The notes below the pieces were generated by a model that saw only the letters and a list, made by a program, of their open reading frames with translations, did no database searches and was not told the origin of the DNA. A DNA stretch of 64,000 nt from Cryoendolithus antarcticus (Eukaryota; Ascomycota; Dothideomycetes; Cladosporiales; Cladosporiaceae). The stretch covers positions 1,364,001-1,428,000 of the forward strand of contig NAJO01000001.1 of NCBI GenBank assembly GCA_002077065.1, read 5' to 3'. The position numbers were made by a program, and so were the translations under genes. This document shows, in pieces, positions 54,074-63,102 of the stretch (the stretch's first letter is position 1; each line of letters begins with the position of its first letter).

Positions 54074-56352
54074 TCACACCCCCGGCCACCGCCTCCCCAA
54101 CCCCTCAACCCACCGCCCATACATAACCCCCTCAAGCAACCCAACATGCTCCATACCCACTTTCCCCTGCCCTCCAGGCATCTTCTCCTCCAACCTCGCT
54201 TTCTCATCCCTCATTTGCCGCTCGCTCTCTCTCTCCCGGGCCAAACTCTGATTACTTTTCATCTTCTTTAGCCGTGGGTTCTGCGGCGACATCACCAACT
54301 TACTCGGGCTGGAGGGTTCGCGCTGCTGGCTGTGTTTTGAAGGCGAGAAGGGTGGCGTTGAAGTCGTATTGCGCAGGGTGGAGGGTTTGGAGGGCGAGGG
54401 GTGCGGTGTGCGGTGGGAGGGCGAGAAAGGCGTGGTGTCTGAGGTGCTGGAGGAGAGCTCGGCGTTGACTAGAGTGGAGGCGTTGGAGGCGATGCTGGAG
54501 ACTTTCTTGGTCGGGCTCTTTGTGCGGATTGATGTGGGTTGCGATGCTGAGGCTAGTGATGGGAGGAGCGCTGCGGCGAGCTTCGGGTTGGCTTGGATCT
54601 TGGTGAGCAGCGACTTTAGGAGTATGAATTCGCCTTCTGGATCGAGCTCGTCGAGGGCGCTCCAGGCCTCTGCTACGCGCGACAATGTCTCGCGTTTGGT
54701 GCGATCGCCAGTCGCTGCTAGGGCTTCTTGAAATGCTGGTTCAATGGCCTTCGCGTAGCTGCGACGGCCGAGTTGAGACTCCTTCGTAGCTGCCGGGACA
54801 ACAGTCGGTGCTTGCGATGATTCGCGCTGTGGCAGAGGAGGTGGTGCTCGATTCTCGGCGTCGGAGTCGAAGCTCTCGTTGCTGTATGGCTCCGTCGGCT
54901 TCTCAGATTGGAGCGAGTCCATTGTCGAGGGTACAGATTCGGATGTCAACCGCTTGAAAAGTCGCACTGTGGAAGCACCGTTTCCGAACGACAGATCGGC
55001 ACCCAGAGGCTGCTTCGGCTGACCACTAATCCGCCGAGCAGTAGGTGTCATGCCTGAAGCCTTTCGCGAGCTGACACGCCGTGCTGTAGGTGACGCGATT
55101 GACACTTTGCGGGCGGTGGCTGAGGATGCGATGCGAGGCGTCTTGCGGATCTTCGGCGTCCTGATTGTGGAAGGGTCTTTCGTCGGCGTGACTGATCGCC
55201 TTCCTGGAGTGTCGCGCAGTGGCCCAGCATCAAGACTCATGTCTTCCATCGCAGCCGCAGTCGCGTCTATCTCCGTTCCGTCATCACTGGCGATCCTCTC
55301 CAATTTCCGTCTCTTGACAGTGTGCTTTGAAAAGTTCGGCTGTCTCACACTAGCCAGTGGCTTGATCGTGTCGAACACCCACTCATCATCAACATCCTCA
55401 ATGTTGACATCCCTCAGCGTCTCCTCATAGAACCTCACGTCCCTCCCCTTGACCGCATTCGTATCATACGATCTTGCCTTGTAGACCAACTCCTGCAGGA
55501 TCTCTGTCCTCGCTGCTCGCCTCACAAAGGAATGCTTCAACAACGCCTTCGCGCTCGGCCGTCTTTCGGGATCCTTCTGCAGACACAACGCCACGAATTC
55601 CCTGAATTCCCGACTCCACCTGCCTCCCTCAAGACGCGGTGGCTTCTCCTTTGGAATCAAGAACAGCACTTTCATTGGATGGACGTCGCTCCTCGGCGGC
55701 TCACCAAGCGCCATCTCCATAGCCGTGATACCCAGACTCCAGATATCGGCATGAAAGTCATACCCAGTCTCCTGAATAACTTCCGGCGCCATCCAGAACG
55801 GCGTGCCCACAAAAGTCATTCGCTGCGACTTGATATTCGTCAGCTGCGCCGCCACGCCGAAATCCGCAATCTTGACCCTCCCCTCTTCACTCAACAGCAC
55901 ATTCGCCGCCTTGATGTCCCGATGGATCTTCCCCGTAGCATGCAAGTAGTCCAATCCAAGCAGTAACTCCCTCATAATCACCGCAATGAACTTCTCTTCC
56001 ATCGGCCCCGGTCTCAACAAGTCCAGACAGCTTCCGCCGCCGAGATACTCCATGACGATCCAGAGTTTCGTGCCGCGGATGAAAGAGTCGAGGTAGTTTG
56101 TTATGTACGGCGACGAGCAGGTGGCTAGAAGGGAAATTTCTTGTTGAATCTCGCGGATGTCGTCGTCGCTGCCTTCGAGGTCTATGTGTTTTATGGCGAC
56201 AGAGAGGCCGGTGCGTTTGCAAAGGGCGCGGTAGACGATGCCGAAGGAGCCGCCTAGGGGGTGGTGTCAGTGTGGGCGCTGGATGGAGTGGAGGGGGAAG
56301 GGGGGGGAGGTGTACTGCCGAGCTCCTCCATCATCTGGTAGTCGTCCGCCAT
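54074..56352 (-). CDS. STE20/GCK-III-type Ser/Thr protein kinase
   Basis: Two exons, 56352-56316 (encodes MADDYQMMEELG) and 56253-54074, with a 62-base intron splitting the ATP loop; 738 residues. The kinase domain is near-complete: GSGSFGIVYRA, VAIKHIDLEG with the catalytic Lys, MEYLGGGSCLDLL, IHRDIKAANVLL, DFGVAAQL, FVGTPFWMAPEVI and DIWSLGITAMEMA. The GTPFWMAPEVI segment and placement at the extreme N-terminus mark the MST3/4-SOK1 (GCK-III) group, which in fungi includes septation and morphogenesis kinases such as Sid1/SepL and Nak1/Kic1. The C-terminal 450 residues are low-complexity Ser/Thr/Pro with a moderately conserved helical stretch (AIEPAFQEALAATGDRTKRE). Which member it is cannot be decided by eye. 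Confidence 0.9.
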
Positions 56353-56420
56353 ATTGAGTGCTGAATGTCTTGAATCAAGGTGCTAGCAATGTCGCAGCCG
56401 ATACACTCGATTACGATCTC

Positions 56421-56458
56421 CTCAAGCTCTCTCACACTCCTCAAGCTCTCTCACACTC
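56421..56458. repeat. 19-base direct repeat, two copies
   Basis: CTCAAGCTCTCTCACACTC occurs at 56421 and again at 56440 (shift of 19), with a degenerate third start just after. It lies 70-120 bases upstream of the kinase start codon, probably in its 5' UTR or promoter. Confidence 0.8.
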
Positions 56459-57172
56459 CTCTTAAGCTAGCAATGCAGGTACAACGCAGACAGACGAACC
56501 ACAGGGAAGTGATGATGCATGAGGGCAGAAAGATACTTTGCGATATGCATGCATCATGGAGTAGTGTAGACCTCCTTGTGGCCGCCACGGCCAATGCCCC
56601 ATGGCCTCAGCTCGTGCGCAAAATGACGGTGTTTAGAAGACGTTGAAACCATGGCAACCGGACGCTGCCGAGCAAAGCACGTGCCGCGAATGTTTCACTT
56701 CGTTCCATGGAACGGGGATTTGATCTGCGAACAAGAAGATCGCGACGAACAAATGGAAGAATCTCCTTTCGTGAGGGTTGGAAAGACGTTCTCGAAGATT
56801 GTGACTGAAAGAATGCTGTATGGAATGGGTATCACAATCTCTCTGTCCGCTTCAGCCATGCAGTCCAAACCGCGTCGGCCGCGACTCCGAAGCTTCCCGT
56901 TCTACATCACGGACCTGTCATGCAGATGTCAAACGCCATCTCCATGTGTCCGGGAATGGCACATCGCGACTAGCTTCGTTGCCATATGCCCCTATGATCG
57001 ACATAGTAAGATCAACGCCCTGCAGCCGAAAACAGCCGGGGCTTGATCGACAATCCGATGTAGTCCAGCATCGCGGCGCTCACGTCAGCTTTGCGGCACA
57101 GCACGCGCCGTATTTCGTGAAGGGTGTCCAAGCATTGGATGTTGGCGGCGCAAACGCCACCCATGTAGCTGT
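56459..57172. other. Intergenic region, no gene supported
   Basis: Rest of the ~820 bases between the kinase start and the 3' end of TAF11. Two plus-strand open frames of 130-260 codons overlap the end of TAF11 but are antisense shadows. Confidence 0.4.
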
Positions 57173-58252
57173 TCATCTGAACAGTCTTCTCCCTCCCATG
57201 CGGGGAGCGGCCACTTCTCTGCCCTCTAGACTGAGGCCCGTGAAGCCTACGCTGCCACCAGCGCGTGACTTCTTCATTCGTCGGACTGCCTCTCGCAAAT
57301 GGTCGGCCAGCAGCGGTCCTCGATCCAACTCGTCGACCTCTCGTGACCAGCCCAGCGCAGCATCAGGCAAGTCATTCTGCCCGCCCGCGTGTTGCCCTTC
57401 TATCGTGCCCTCACTATCCGGCTGCGTATCGTCTGACCCCAACAACAACTCTCCATTGCCCTCCGCGCTCTCTCCACCCTCCTTCTTGACACCCGCTACT
57501 TCACCCTCCCCATCACCCGTCCTCCTTTTCTTCCTCAACCCCTCCTCCAACATCCACTCCCCCTGCACCTCCCTCGCCCCCTCGACGACCTGCCCTGCAA
57601 AAATCTTCAAATAACTACTAACAACATTCACCACATTCGCCGGCACGCTCTGACTCAACGTCTGATTGACCAGTTTCCTAACATCAGCCTTGTTCAGCTT
57701 GAACGCGTGCCATTGCGCGTACTGCCCGCGCTGCCACTCGGGCATCAGAGCTAGCATGCTTTTTTGGTCGGATTGCTGTTGCCGGTAGGCGGCGTCGAGG
57801 TGGGAGCGAGAGGCTAAAGGGTCGTCGGCTGAGGCGTCGGAGTCGGAGGAGGGGTCGTCCTGAGGTGGAGGGGGGTGCGAGGGAGAGCTGCGGAGCTCGG
57901 GGTCGGGGAGAAGACTGCCTTCCTTTCGGGGGCGGCCGAGCTTGCGCTTTTCGCCTCGTTTGCGCTTGAGCTTGCCTGTGCTTGTTGTCGTCGGTCCAGA
58001 TATCGCACTTGTGATCTCGCTGTCGCTGAAGTCTGGTGTGACGGAGGGAGAGTATCGTGGGGAGGTCTGGCCTTCTGGTGGGAATGATGTTTGGCGGAGA
58101 GGATGTGAGGAGAGGGTTGCTGTGCTGGTTGTGGGAGGTTTGCGCGACGCGAGTGCGGATGCTGTGGGGAGCGTGAGAGCTGGCCGTTGGCGAGGGAGAG
58201 TGAGCCCGCCAAGCGCTGGGGGGCTCGAGGATGGGGGTGGAGGGGATGCCAT
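57173..58252 (-). CDS. TAF11: TFIID subunit TAF11
   Basis: Intronless, 359 residues. The histone-fold core spans about residues 165-235: YAQWHAFKLNKADVRKLVNQ, TLSQSVPANVVNVVSSYLKI, FAGQVVEGAREV. The conserved final segment LREAVRRMKKSRAGG lies about 75 residues further on, after an insert that is longer than in most relatives and low in complexity. The N-terminal 140 residues are Ser/Pro-rich with a basic, AT-hook-like patch (KLKRKRGEKRKLGRPRKEG). TAF11 pairs with TAF13 in TFIID and contacts TBP/TFIIA. The start at 58252 (MASPPPPSSSPPAL) was chosen over upstream in-frame codons because the preceding sequence looks like 5' UTR. Confidence 0.9.
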   Translation of the reverse strand: MASPPPPSSSPPALGGLTLPRQRPALTLPTASALASRKPPTTSTATLSSHPLRQTSFPPEGQTSPRYSPSVTPDFSDSEITSAISGPTTTSTGKLKRKRGEKRKLGRPRKEGSLLPDPELRSSPSHPPPPQDDPSSDSDASADDPLASRSHLDAAYRQQQSDQKSMLALMPEWQRGQYAQWHAFKLNKADVRKLVNQTLSQSVPANVVNVVSSYLKIFAGQVVEGAREVQGEWMLEEGLRKKRRTGDGEGEVAGVKKEGGESAEGNGELLLGSDDTQPDSEGTIEGQHAGGQNDLPDAALGWSREVDELDRGPLLADHLREAVRRMKKSRAGGSVGFTGLSLEGREVAAPRMGGRRLFR

Positions 58253-58873
58253 CTCAAGCTGCGCGATGTGGATACGATGTGATGACAGCAAGGTCTGCTG
58301 GTGCTCGTCGACGCAGTGAAGCGCTCGAGTGTCGAGGGTGCGTGCTGTCGGCGTCTGATAGACGTTCGATGGAGAGCATGAGTGAACGACTGTCACATGC
58401 GTGGGATGCGCAACTTTGGCACGTGCTCTCACCTCAGTTCACTTCACTTTATGGCACACATACTTCGACGATCGATTCTATGATAGCAAACTAGCATACA
58501 TGATGATCCCATCACAGGCTTTACAACCGGTCCTGCACAGAGGGCTGTCCTGTTCCCGATCGTCTGCTGAAGCTGGACCACGTAGCACTCAAATGCTGCC
58601 CGCTGCAACGTGAGCGGAGATGCAGGTGAAGCCTAAGCTTGGTCACTCCATCAGATGCGAAAGTCCGTATCGCGACTCTCGTCTGCATCTATTCCGCCGG
58701 GCATTCTGACAAAGCTTGGCGACTGACGCCTGGTCTGCAGCCCCTTCGCCGAAAGCGAAAGATCACCTGCTTGTGCCCAGTAGCTCCTGCCCGATTGTCG
58801 TGAGCGTCAATGATCCTTCAGCTTCCACTATACCTCCCTACCACCCGAGCATTCTCTAGTGGAAACAGCAAGG
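58253..58873. other. Intergenic region, no gene seen
   Basis: About 620 bases containing the TAF11 promoter and the 3' end of the next minus-strand gene. Nothing further supported. Confidence 0.4.
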
Positions 58874-59455
58874 TCAGACTTCTTCTCCATCATTCGCGGG
58901 CATGGAGCCGCAACTGATGACCATCTTCTTCCAGTCCGCCTCGAGCCTAAAGCTTGCCGCAGCTGGTGACAGACCAAAGAGCTCAATATTGTCGGAAATG
59001 AGCTGCCGCGCTTTTGGTTCGAAGTAAGGACAGCTGTCCCTGGGCTTGAAGAAGTTGATGCATCCGATTTTGCCGCGCTGCTTAGCATCGAGCGAGCTCA
59101 GCCAGGGTAGCGCTGGCCAACGCAAGCCTCCCAGCTCGAGCCACAGGCAGATGTTGCTTTGCGTGAGATGCACATAGTACGCCTCGCGACGTATGATGCT
59201 GCAGACGTGGAGTATTGCTGGAGTCTGGATGGTGTAGCGCATACGCCACGTCTTTTGCGCATCCGCACTTGATTCGGGCGGCGTCTTTTCGAAAACGTAC
59301 GAGTAGATCGAGACTCGTATCTCGGATGCGAGCTTGAGAAGCCGCGAGTGCTGGATTATTGCCGACTTGTTCGCGGTGCAACGATCCGTGTCTTGAGGTC
59401 CTGGCCGCTGTCGGTGCTGGTCATTCCCTCTATGAGAGCGACTGTTGTTGAGCAT
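58874..59455 (-). CDS. Small 2EXR/F-box-like protein of unknown role
   Basis: 193 residues if the Met at 59455 is used. Residues ~38-85 carry the common fungal motif RLLKLASEIRVSIYSYVFE, then IQTPAILHVCSIIRREAYYV, as in 2EXR and F-box-like proteins (L-x-L-P-x-E-I-R-x-x-I-Y ... L-L-x-V-C-R-x-I-R-x-E-A). No other domain is seen. An upstream in-frame-by-splicing exon is possible: an acidic open frame at 59356-59610 (TGSSSTWDLDTDTEST, ELRSLFSDASEDKSG) overlaps the start. Such proteins are abundant, fast-evolving and mostly without known function. Confidence 0.5.
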   Translation of the reverse strand: MLNNSRSHRGNDQHRQRPGPQDTDRCTANKSAIIQHSRLLKLASEIRVSIYSYVFEKTPPESSADAQKTWRMRYTIQTPAILHVCSIIRREAYYVHLTQSNICLWLELGGLRWPALPWLSSLDAKQRGKIGCINFFKPRDSCPYFEPKARQLISDNIELFGLSPAAASFRLEADWKKMVISCGSMPANDGEEV

Positions 59456-60199
59456 AAGTGGTGAGGCGGAACGATTTTTGTAGCGCCGCTCTTGTCTTCG
59501 CTCGCATCTGAAAAGAGGCTACGCAGTTCATCACTAGGTTTGACCGCAGCATGAGTATTCGTTGATTCGGTGTCGGTGTCGAGATCCCAAGTAGAGGAGG
59601 ACCCTGTCATGAAAAGCAATACATTTTGCGCACCATGTCGATGACTTTCTGGCCGTCTGCGTTGGGCTAATGTGCACATTCGCCGTGCTGGCCATGGTTG
59701 ACCGATCTCGCAGTGGTATGATATGATCTTGCATGGCACAGTGTTTACATTCAAGTGTGGTGAAGCAGCGAGATTCCCTTACTAAGTGAAGGTGCGTCGA
59801 CTGCCAAGCGCTGGCGCACAAAAAGGCACAAGTTCCGTTGCACTCGTTTGAAATGTGATGCACATCTCCCTTCAGATCTCACCTCACATCTTCTAAGGAT
59901 GTCGGATAGCATCGCCATTGCGATCCTCATTGCCAGCAGCCCAGAACATCCGTCGGGCAACATAATAGCCGTAGCGAAGTAGCTAGGAACCGAGCTGTGG
60001 ATGCCGTGCTGTTGCACGTCGATGTAATGGCGGGACTAACGGTACCGGGAGGAGCGTGACACCTGACTCAAACCCAGACTGCGTGACAGACCGAGGATGC
60101 ATGCTCGCCGAGACTCCGTTGCTGCGTCGACATCGTACACTGGCGCACCTGTAGTCTGATCGGAAGCCCTTTGTGCCACCAACCAGGTCCAACCCGCTT

Positions 60200-60272
60200 C
60201 TGCGCGCGCGAGATTCGAATCCTCGACCTCCCGCCGCTTCTGAATAGCGGCTAGCGCCGTTCTAATCCGGAA
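60200..60272 (-). other. tRNA-like 3' fragment
   Basis: On the minus strand CCGCT-ATTCAGA-AGCGG forms a perfect anticodon-type hairpin. A variable segment follows, then CGAGGATTCGAATCTCG, a T-arm with a slightly degenerate B box, and a GCGCGCGCA end. The 5' side does not pair with that acceptor strand, so it is probably a tRNA relic or truncated copy and not a working tRNA. Confidence 0.35.
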
Positions 60273-60319
60273 TCTCGGTATATATTGACGCTTATTCCAC
60301 AGGTTTCCAAGCGAGCAGA

Positions 60320-60370
60320 AATGGTCTAGTGGTTAAAGCGCTAGATGGTGATCCAGAGGACCCAGCCTGT
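60320..60370 (+). other. tRNA-like 5' fragment (A-box)
   Basis: AATGGTCTAGTGGTTAAAGCGC is a good pol III A-box/D-arm match, followed by a rough hairpin (CTAGATGGTGATCCAG). No B box follows at tRNA distance. It lies about 50 bases from, and divergent to, the tRNA-like 3' fragment. Confidence 0.3.
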
Positions 60371-60535
60371 ACTTCGTGTGGATAGTCTTGCGGCCTTCGG
60401 GAGCCGTCCACAGCACCAGGGGCACATGTGCAGTGCAGGTCCGAAGGTGATCCCTCGCCTTCTTCTTTTTCTCGGTGGGTAAGACGTGGTGAGGGTCGTT
60501 CTGGTGAGAGTTGTATTAACCGCTTTTTTTCCGGA

Positions 60536-61405
60536 TCACTTAGCATCCTCCGTCTTCACCTCGCCGTTGAAATTCGTGTCACTCTGGAAGTCCTCGCCGC
60601 CAGCTAAGATCTTCATCTTCACCCTCTCATCCACCGCTCCACCTGGCGTCCATGCCACGACCTTGCCCTCTTCGTCCACGAACTCCCACCGGAACCTACT
60701 AAGATAATGCGGCAGTGCACTGATCTGCGGCCCATATCTTGGACTGTTATCGTAGAGCTCGAACAACGGCACAGCGAGCAACTTCATGTTCTTCGGCACA
60801 CTCAGCACCCTGCTTTCAGGGAGCTGTAATAAGTACAACTTCTTGCACTCCTTCGGCCGGGTAGCGTGAGGAGGCAGGAACGGGTACATGAATTGGTCGA
60901 AATTTGGGCGCCACCAGGTCGCGAGCGTTGAGTGGACGTTCCAGGTTTGGGGGGAGGTGGAGGCGAGGGATGTGCCCGGGGGTGCGGCAAGGCGCTCGTT
61001 CATGCGTTCTGTGAAGCCTTGGATTTCGTCGACATTGTAGTCGAGCCAGTCGCCGGGACTTGTGGACATCAGTACAGCAACAGAGGATAAGGAGCAGACG
61101 ACAGGCACATACAGCTTGAAGAATGCGTTGGCTATCTGTATCATGAGAATGTGCGGGTGATTGTGTTCATGGCATACAAGCACACCTTCACCCGACCTTC
61201 GCATCCCGTATTTGGCATAATAGTCCTCTAATCTTTTCAGTCTGTCCTTCACAGATGGGTCCTCCTCTGGCTGTGCTTCTTTTGTGCCGAACGTGTAGTT
61301 GCTCAATGGGTACAGTCGGATCGCCTGAGGCTGGCGCTCATCGAAGGGCAGGACATCTTTGGCTGGTATGGAAGATCGCGTTACATGGGGAGGAACGGCA
61401 GACAT
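60536..61405 (-). CDS. NUDT21: CFIm25 / NUDT21 cleavage factor subunit
   Basis: Exons are 61405-61113 and 61058-60536, encoding 271 residues. Landmarks are IRLYPLSNYTFGTKEAQPEE, VKDRLKRLEDYYAKYGMRRS, GEGVLVCHEHNHPHILMIQI and ANAFFKLPGDWLDYN, the last complete only after splicing. LYPFLPPHATRPKECKKLYL-like sequence, KNMKLLAVPLFELYDNSPRY and GPQISALPHYLSRFRW also match. This is the Nudix-fold CFIm25, which binds UGUA elements and sets poly(A) sites; it lacks the catalytic Nudix box, as expected. The 54-base intron (GTATGT...CACAAG, 61112-61059) is a multiple of three without stops. The C-terminus carries a short acidic tail not found in the human protein. Confidence 0.93.
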   Translation of the reverse strand: MSAVPPHVTRSSIPAKDVLPFDERQPQAIRLYPLSNYTFGTKEAQPEEDPSVKDRLKRLEDYYAKYGMRRSGEGVLVCHEHNHPHILMIQIANAFFKLYVPVVCSLSSVAVLMSTSPGDWLDYNVDEIQGFTERMNERLAAPPGTSLASTSPQTWNVHSTLATWWRPNFDQFMYPFLPPHATRPKECKKLYLLQLPESRVLSVPKNMKLLAVPLFELYDNSPRYGPQISALPHYLSRFRWEFVDEEGKVVAWTPGGAVDERVKMKILAGGEDFQSDTNFNGEVKTEDAK

Positions 61406-61713
61406 ATCGCAGTCGACAGTCACCCAAGCTAGAGTGTGTGTAGTATAGACAGGCTGCGAGTGAGGTCTGGACGAAGCTCAGTTCATCCGCTTCAACCTGC
61501 CCAATCTGGCGAGCTCGTCGATGCAGCCATTGATAGCTGATTTAAGGTGAGCGACTGATAGCAGACCAACTGCAACACCGAACCTACAATCGCAGACTCA
61601 CTCCCCGTGATCGATCCAAAACTATCGCACTTCAAGGCGACACGATCTATCTAAGATGTCTCGGTGACCAGAATACCTAGACCCTTCCCGACTAATCAAC
61701 CATCAACGCCACC

Positions 61714-62858
61714 ATGTGTCGGTAAGTCGACCCAGATGAAGAAGATTATAAAGATCTCATAGACTAACAGACCCCAGCTGGTTCGCCTACATCTCCCCCA
61801 CCGAGCCCTGTCTCCTCCACGACGTCCTCATAGCCCCAACCCACTCCCTAACAAACCAAATCCACGACCACTACCTCCCAGGCCTAATCCACTCAAACCC
61901 CTCCCTCCCCTCCAGCGACCATCTAATCACAGCCCGAAACGTCCTCTACAACCTCGACGGCCTCGGCATAGCCTGGTACACCTCCTCGAACTCGGACTTC
62001 GAGCTAGGCTCCACGGGCAAATCCTCAGATGGCAGTCTCAAGGAAGGCCTCCGGCCAGCGAGCTACAAGACTATCCAGCCGCCCGGGAAGGACGCGAATT
62101 TCCGATCGATTTGTGCTAATACTGAGACGAGAGTGCTGATGGCGCATATCCGTGCCGCCTCTGGCACGGCCATCACGCCCGTGAACAACCATCCCTTTCT
62201 CTTCGGCCGGCACAGTTTCATGCACAATGGCGTCGTCTCAGATTTCGCAGCCATCAAGATCCACCTCTGTCAGAAACTTTCTCGCGCATCCTACGCTGCT
62301 GTGCAGGGAGGGACGGATAGCGAGCACATGGCTGCGCTGTACATGTCCTTACTAACAAACTTCTCCGAGGACGAGGGTGCTTTCGATCGAGAATTCAGTG
62401 TCGAGGAGATGGTAGGCGCTATGCACGCCATGGTTGCTGCCGTCGTGGAATTGCAAATTGCGCTGCTGGGGCCAAGGGCGAAGCCAAACAGCTTGAATCT
62501 CTGTACGACCGACGGCGTGAAGATGCTCGCTTACCGATTCCGCAACCACGCCACACAAGAACCTCCGTCCCTGTACTACAGCACGACAGCGGGCACGACG
62601 CTGAACCGGAAGTATCCAGGCCACCCAGATGGGAACGAGAGGCCGGATGGGAGTGTAAGGGTGGAGAGGGTAGGCTTGAGGGCTGTGGAGGACCACGGCA
62701 AGCACATCATCATCGCCAGTGAGCCGAGCACTTATAAGGAAAGGGAGTGGACCTTGATCCCGAAGAACTCGTATGTAGTGGCGAGTCAGGCGGATGGGGT
62801 GGTGGTAAAGGCGATTCCTTACAAGGACGAGTGGAATACTGAGGATCCAATGGCTTGA
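61714..62858 (+). CDS. DUG3: DUG3-type class II glutamine amidotransferase
   Basis: Exon 1 is only 8 bases (61714-61721, ATGTGTCG). After a 56-base intron (GTAAGT...CCCCAG) exon 2 runs 61778-62858, giving 362 residues that begin MCRWFAYISPTEPCLL. The N-terminal Cys2 is the amidotransferase nucleophile. Further family blocks are TARNVLYNLDGLGIAWY, VLMAHIRAASGTAITPVNNH, HPFLFGRHSFMHNG, and QGGTDSEHMAALYMSLL. In yeast DUG3 forms a complex with DUG2 that degrades glutathione (family knowledge). The tail (HIIIASEPSTYKEREWTLIP) is also conserved. The mini-exon would be missed without knowing the family start. Confidence 0.92.
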
Positions 62859-63102
62859 GGAGGGATGGATGACGAGTATGAGTGATGAGTAACGACTGCA
62901 TAGCGTGACAGAATGGAAGCTGAGCAATCGACGAAGTAGGAAGGATTGAATACTTGCTTCTAGATAGAATCGAAAGACTCACCTCAACTTGCCGCACGTG
63001 GGGTGTTCTTGCTCACAGTGCTCAGTAGGGCCAAAGTCTTTGGCGGATGACATCTTGTACAATCGGTCAAGTCCACAGGGTATACACATCCACCGCTCTT
63101 CC

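Noticed and set aside
57173..57614. Plus-strand frame of 264 codons ending at 57614
   Set aside because: Mostly antisense to TAF11, whose histone-fold sequence is unmistakable.
60200..60272. Selenocysteine or UGA-suppressor tRNA (loop would give TCA)
   Set aside because: The 5' half cannot pair with the acceptor strand and the B box is degenerate; fungi of this kind are not known to use selenocysteine. A relic is more likely.
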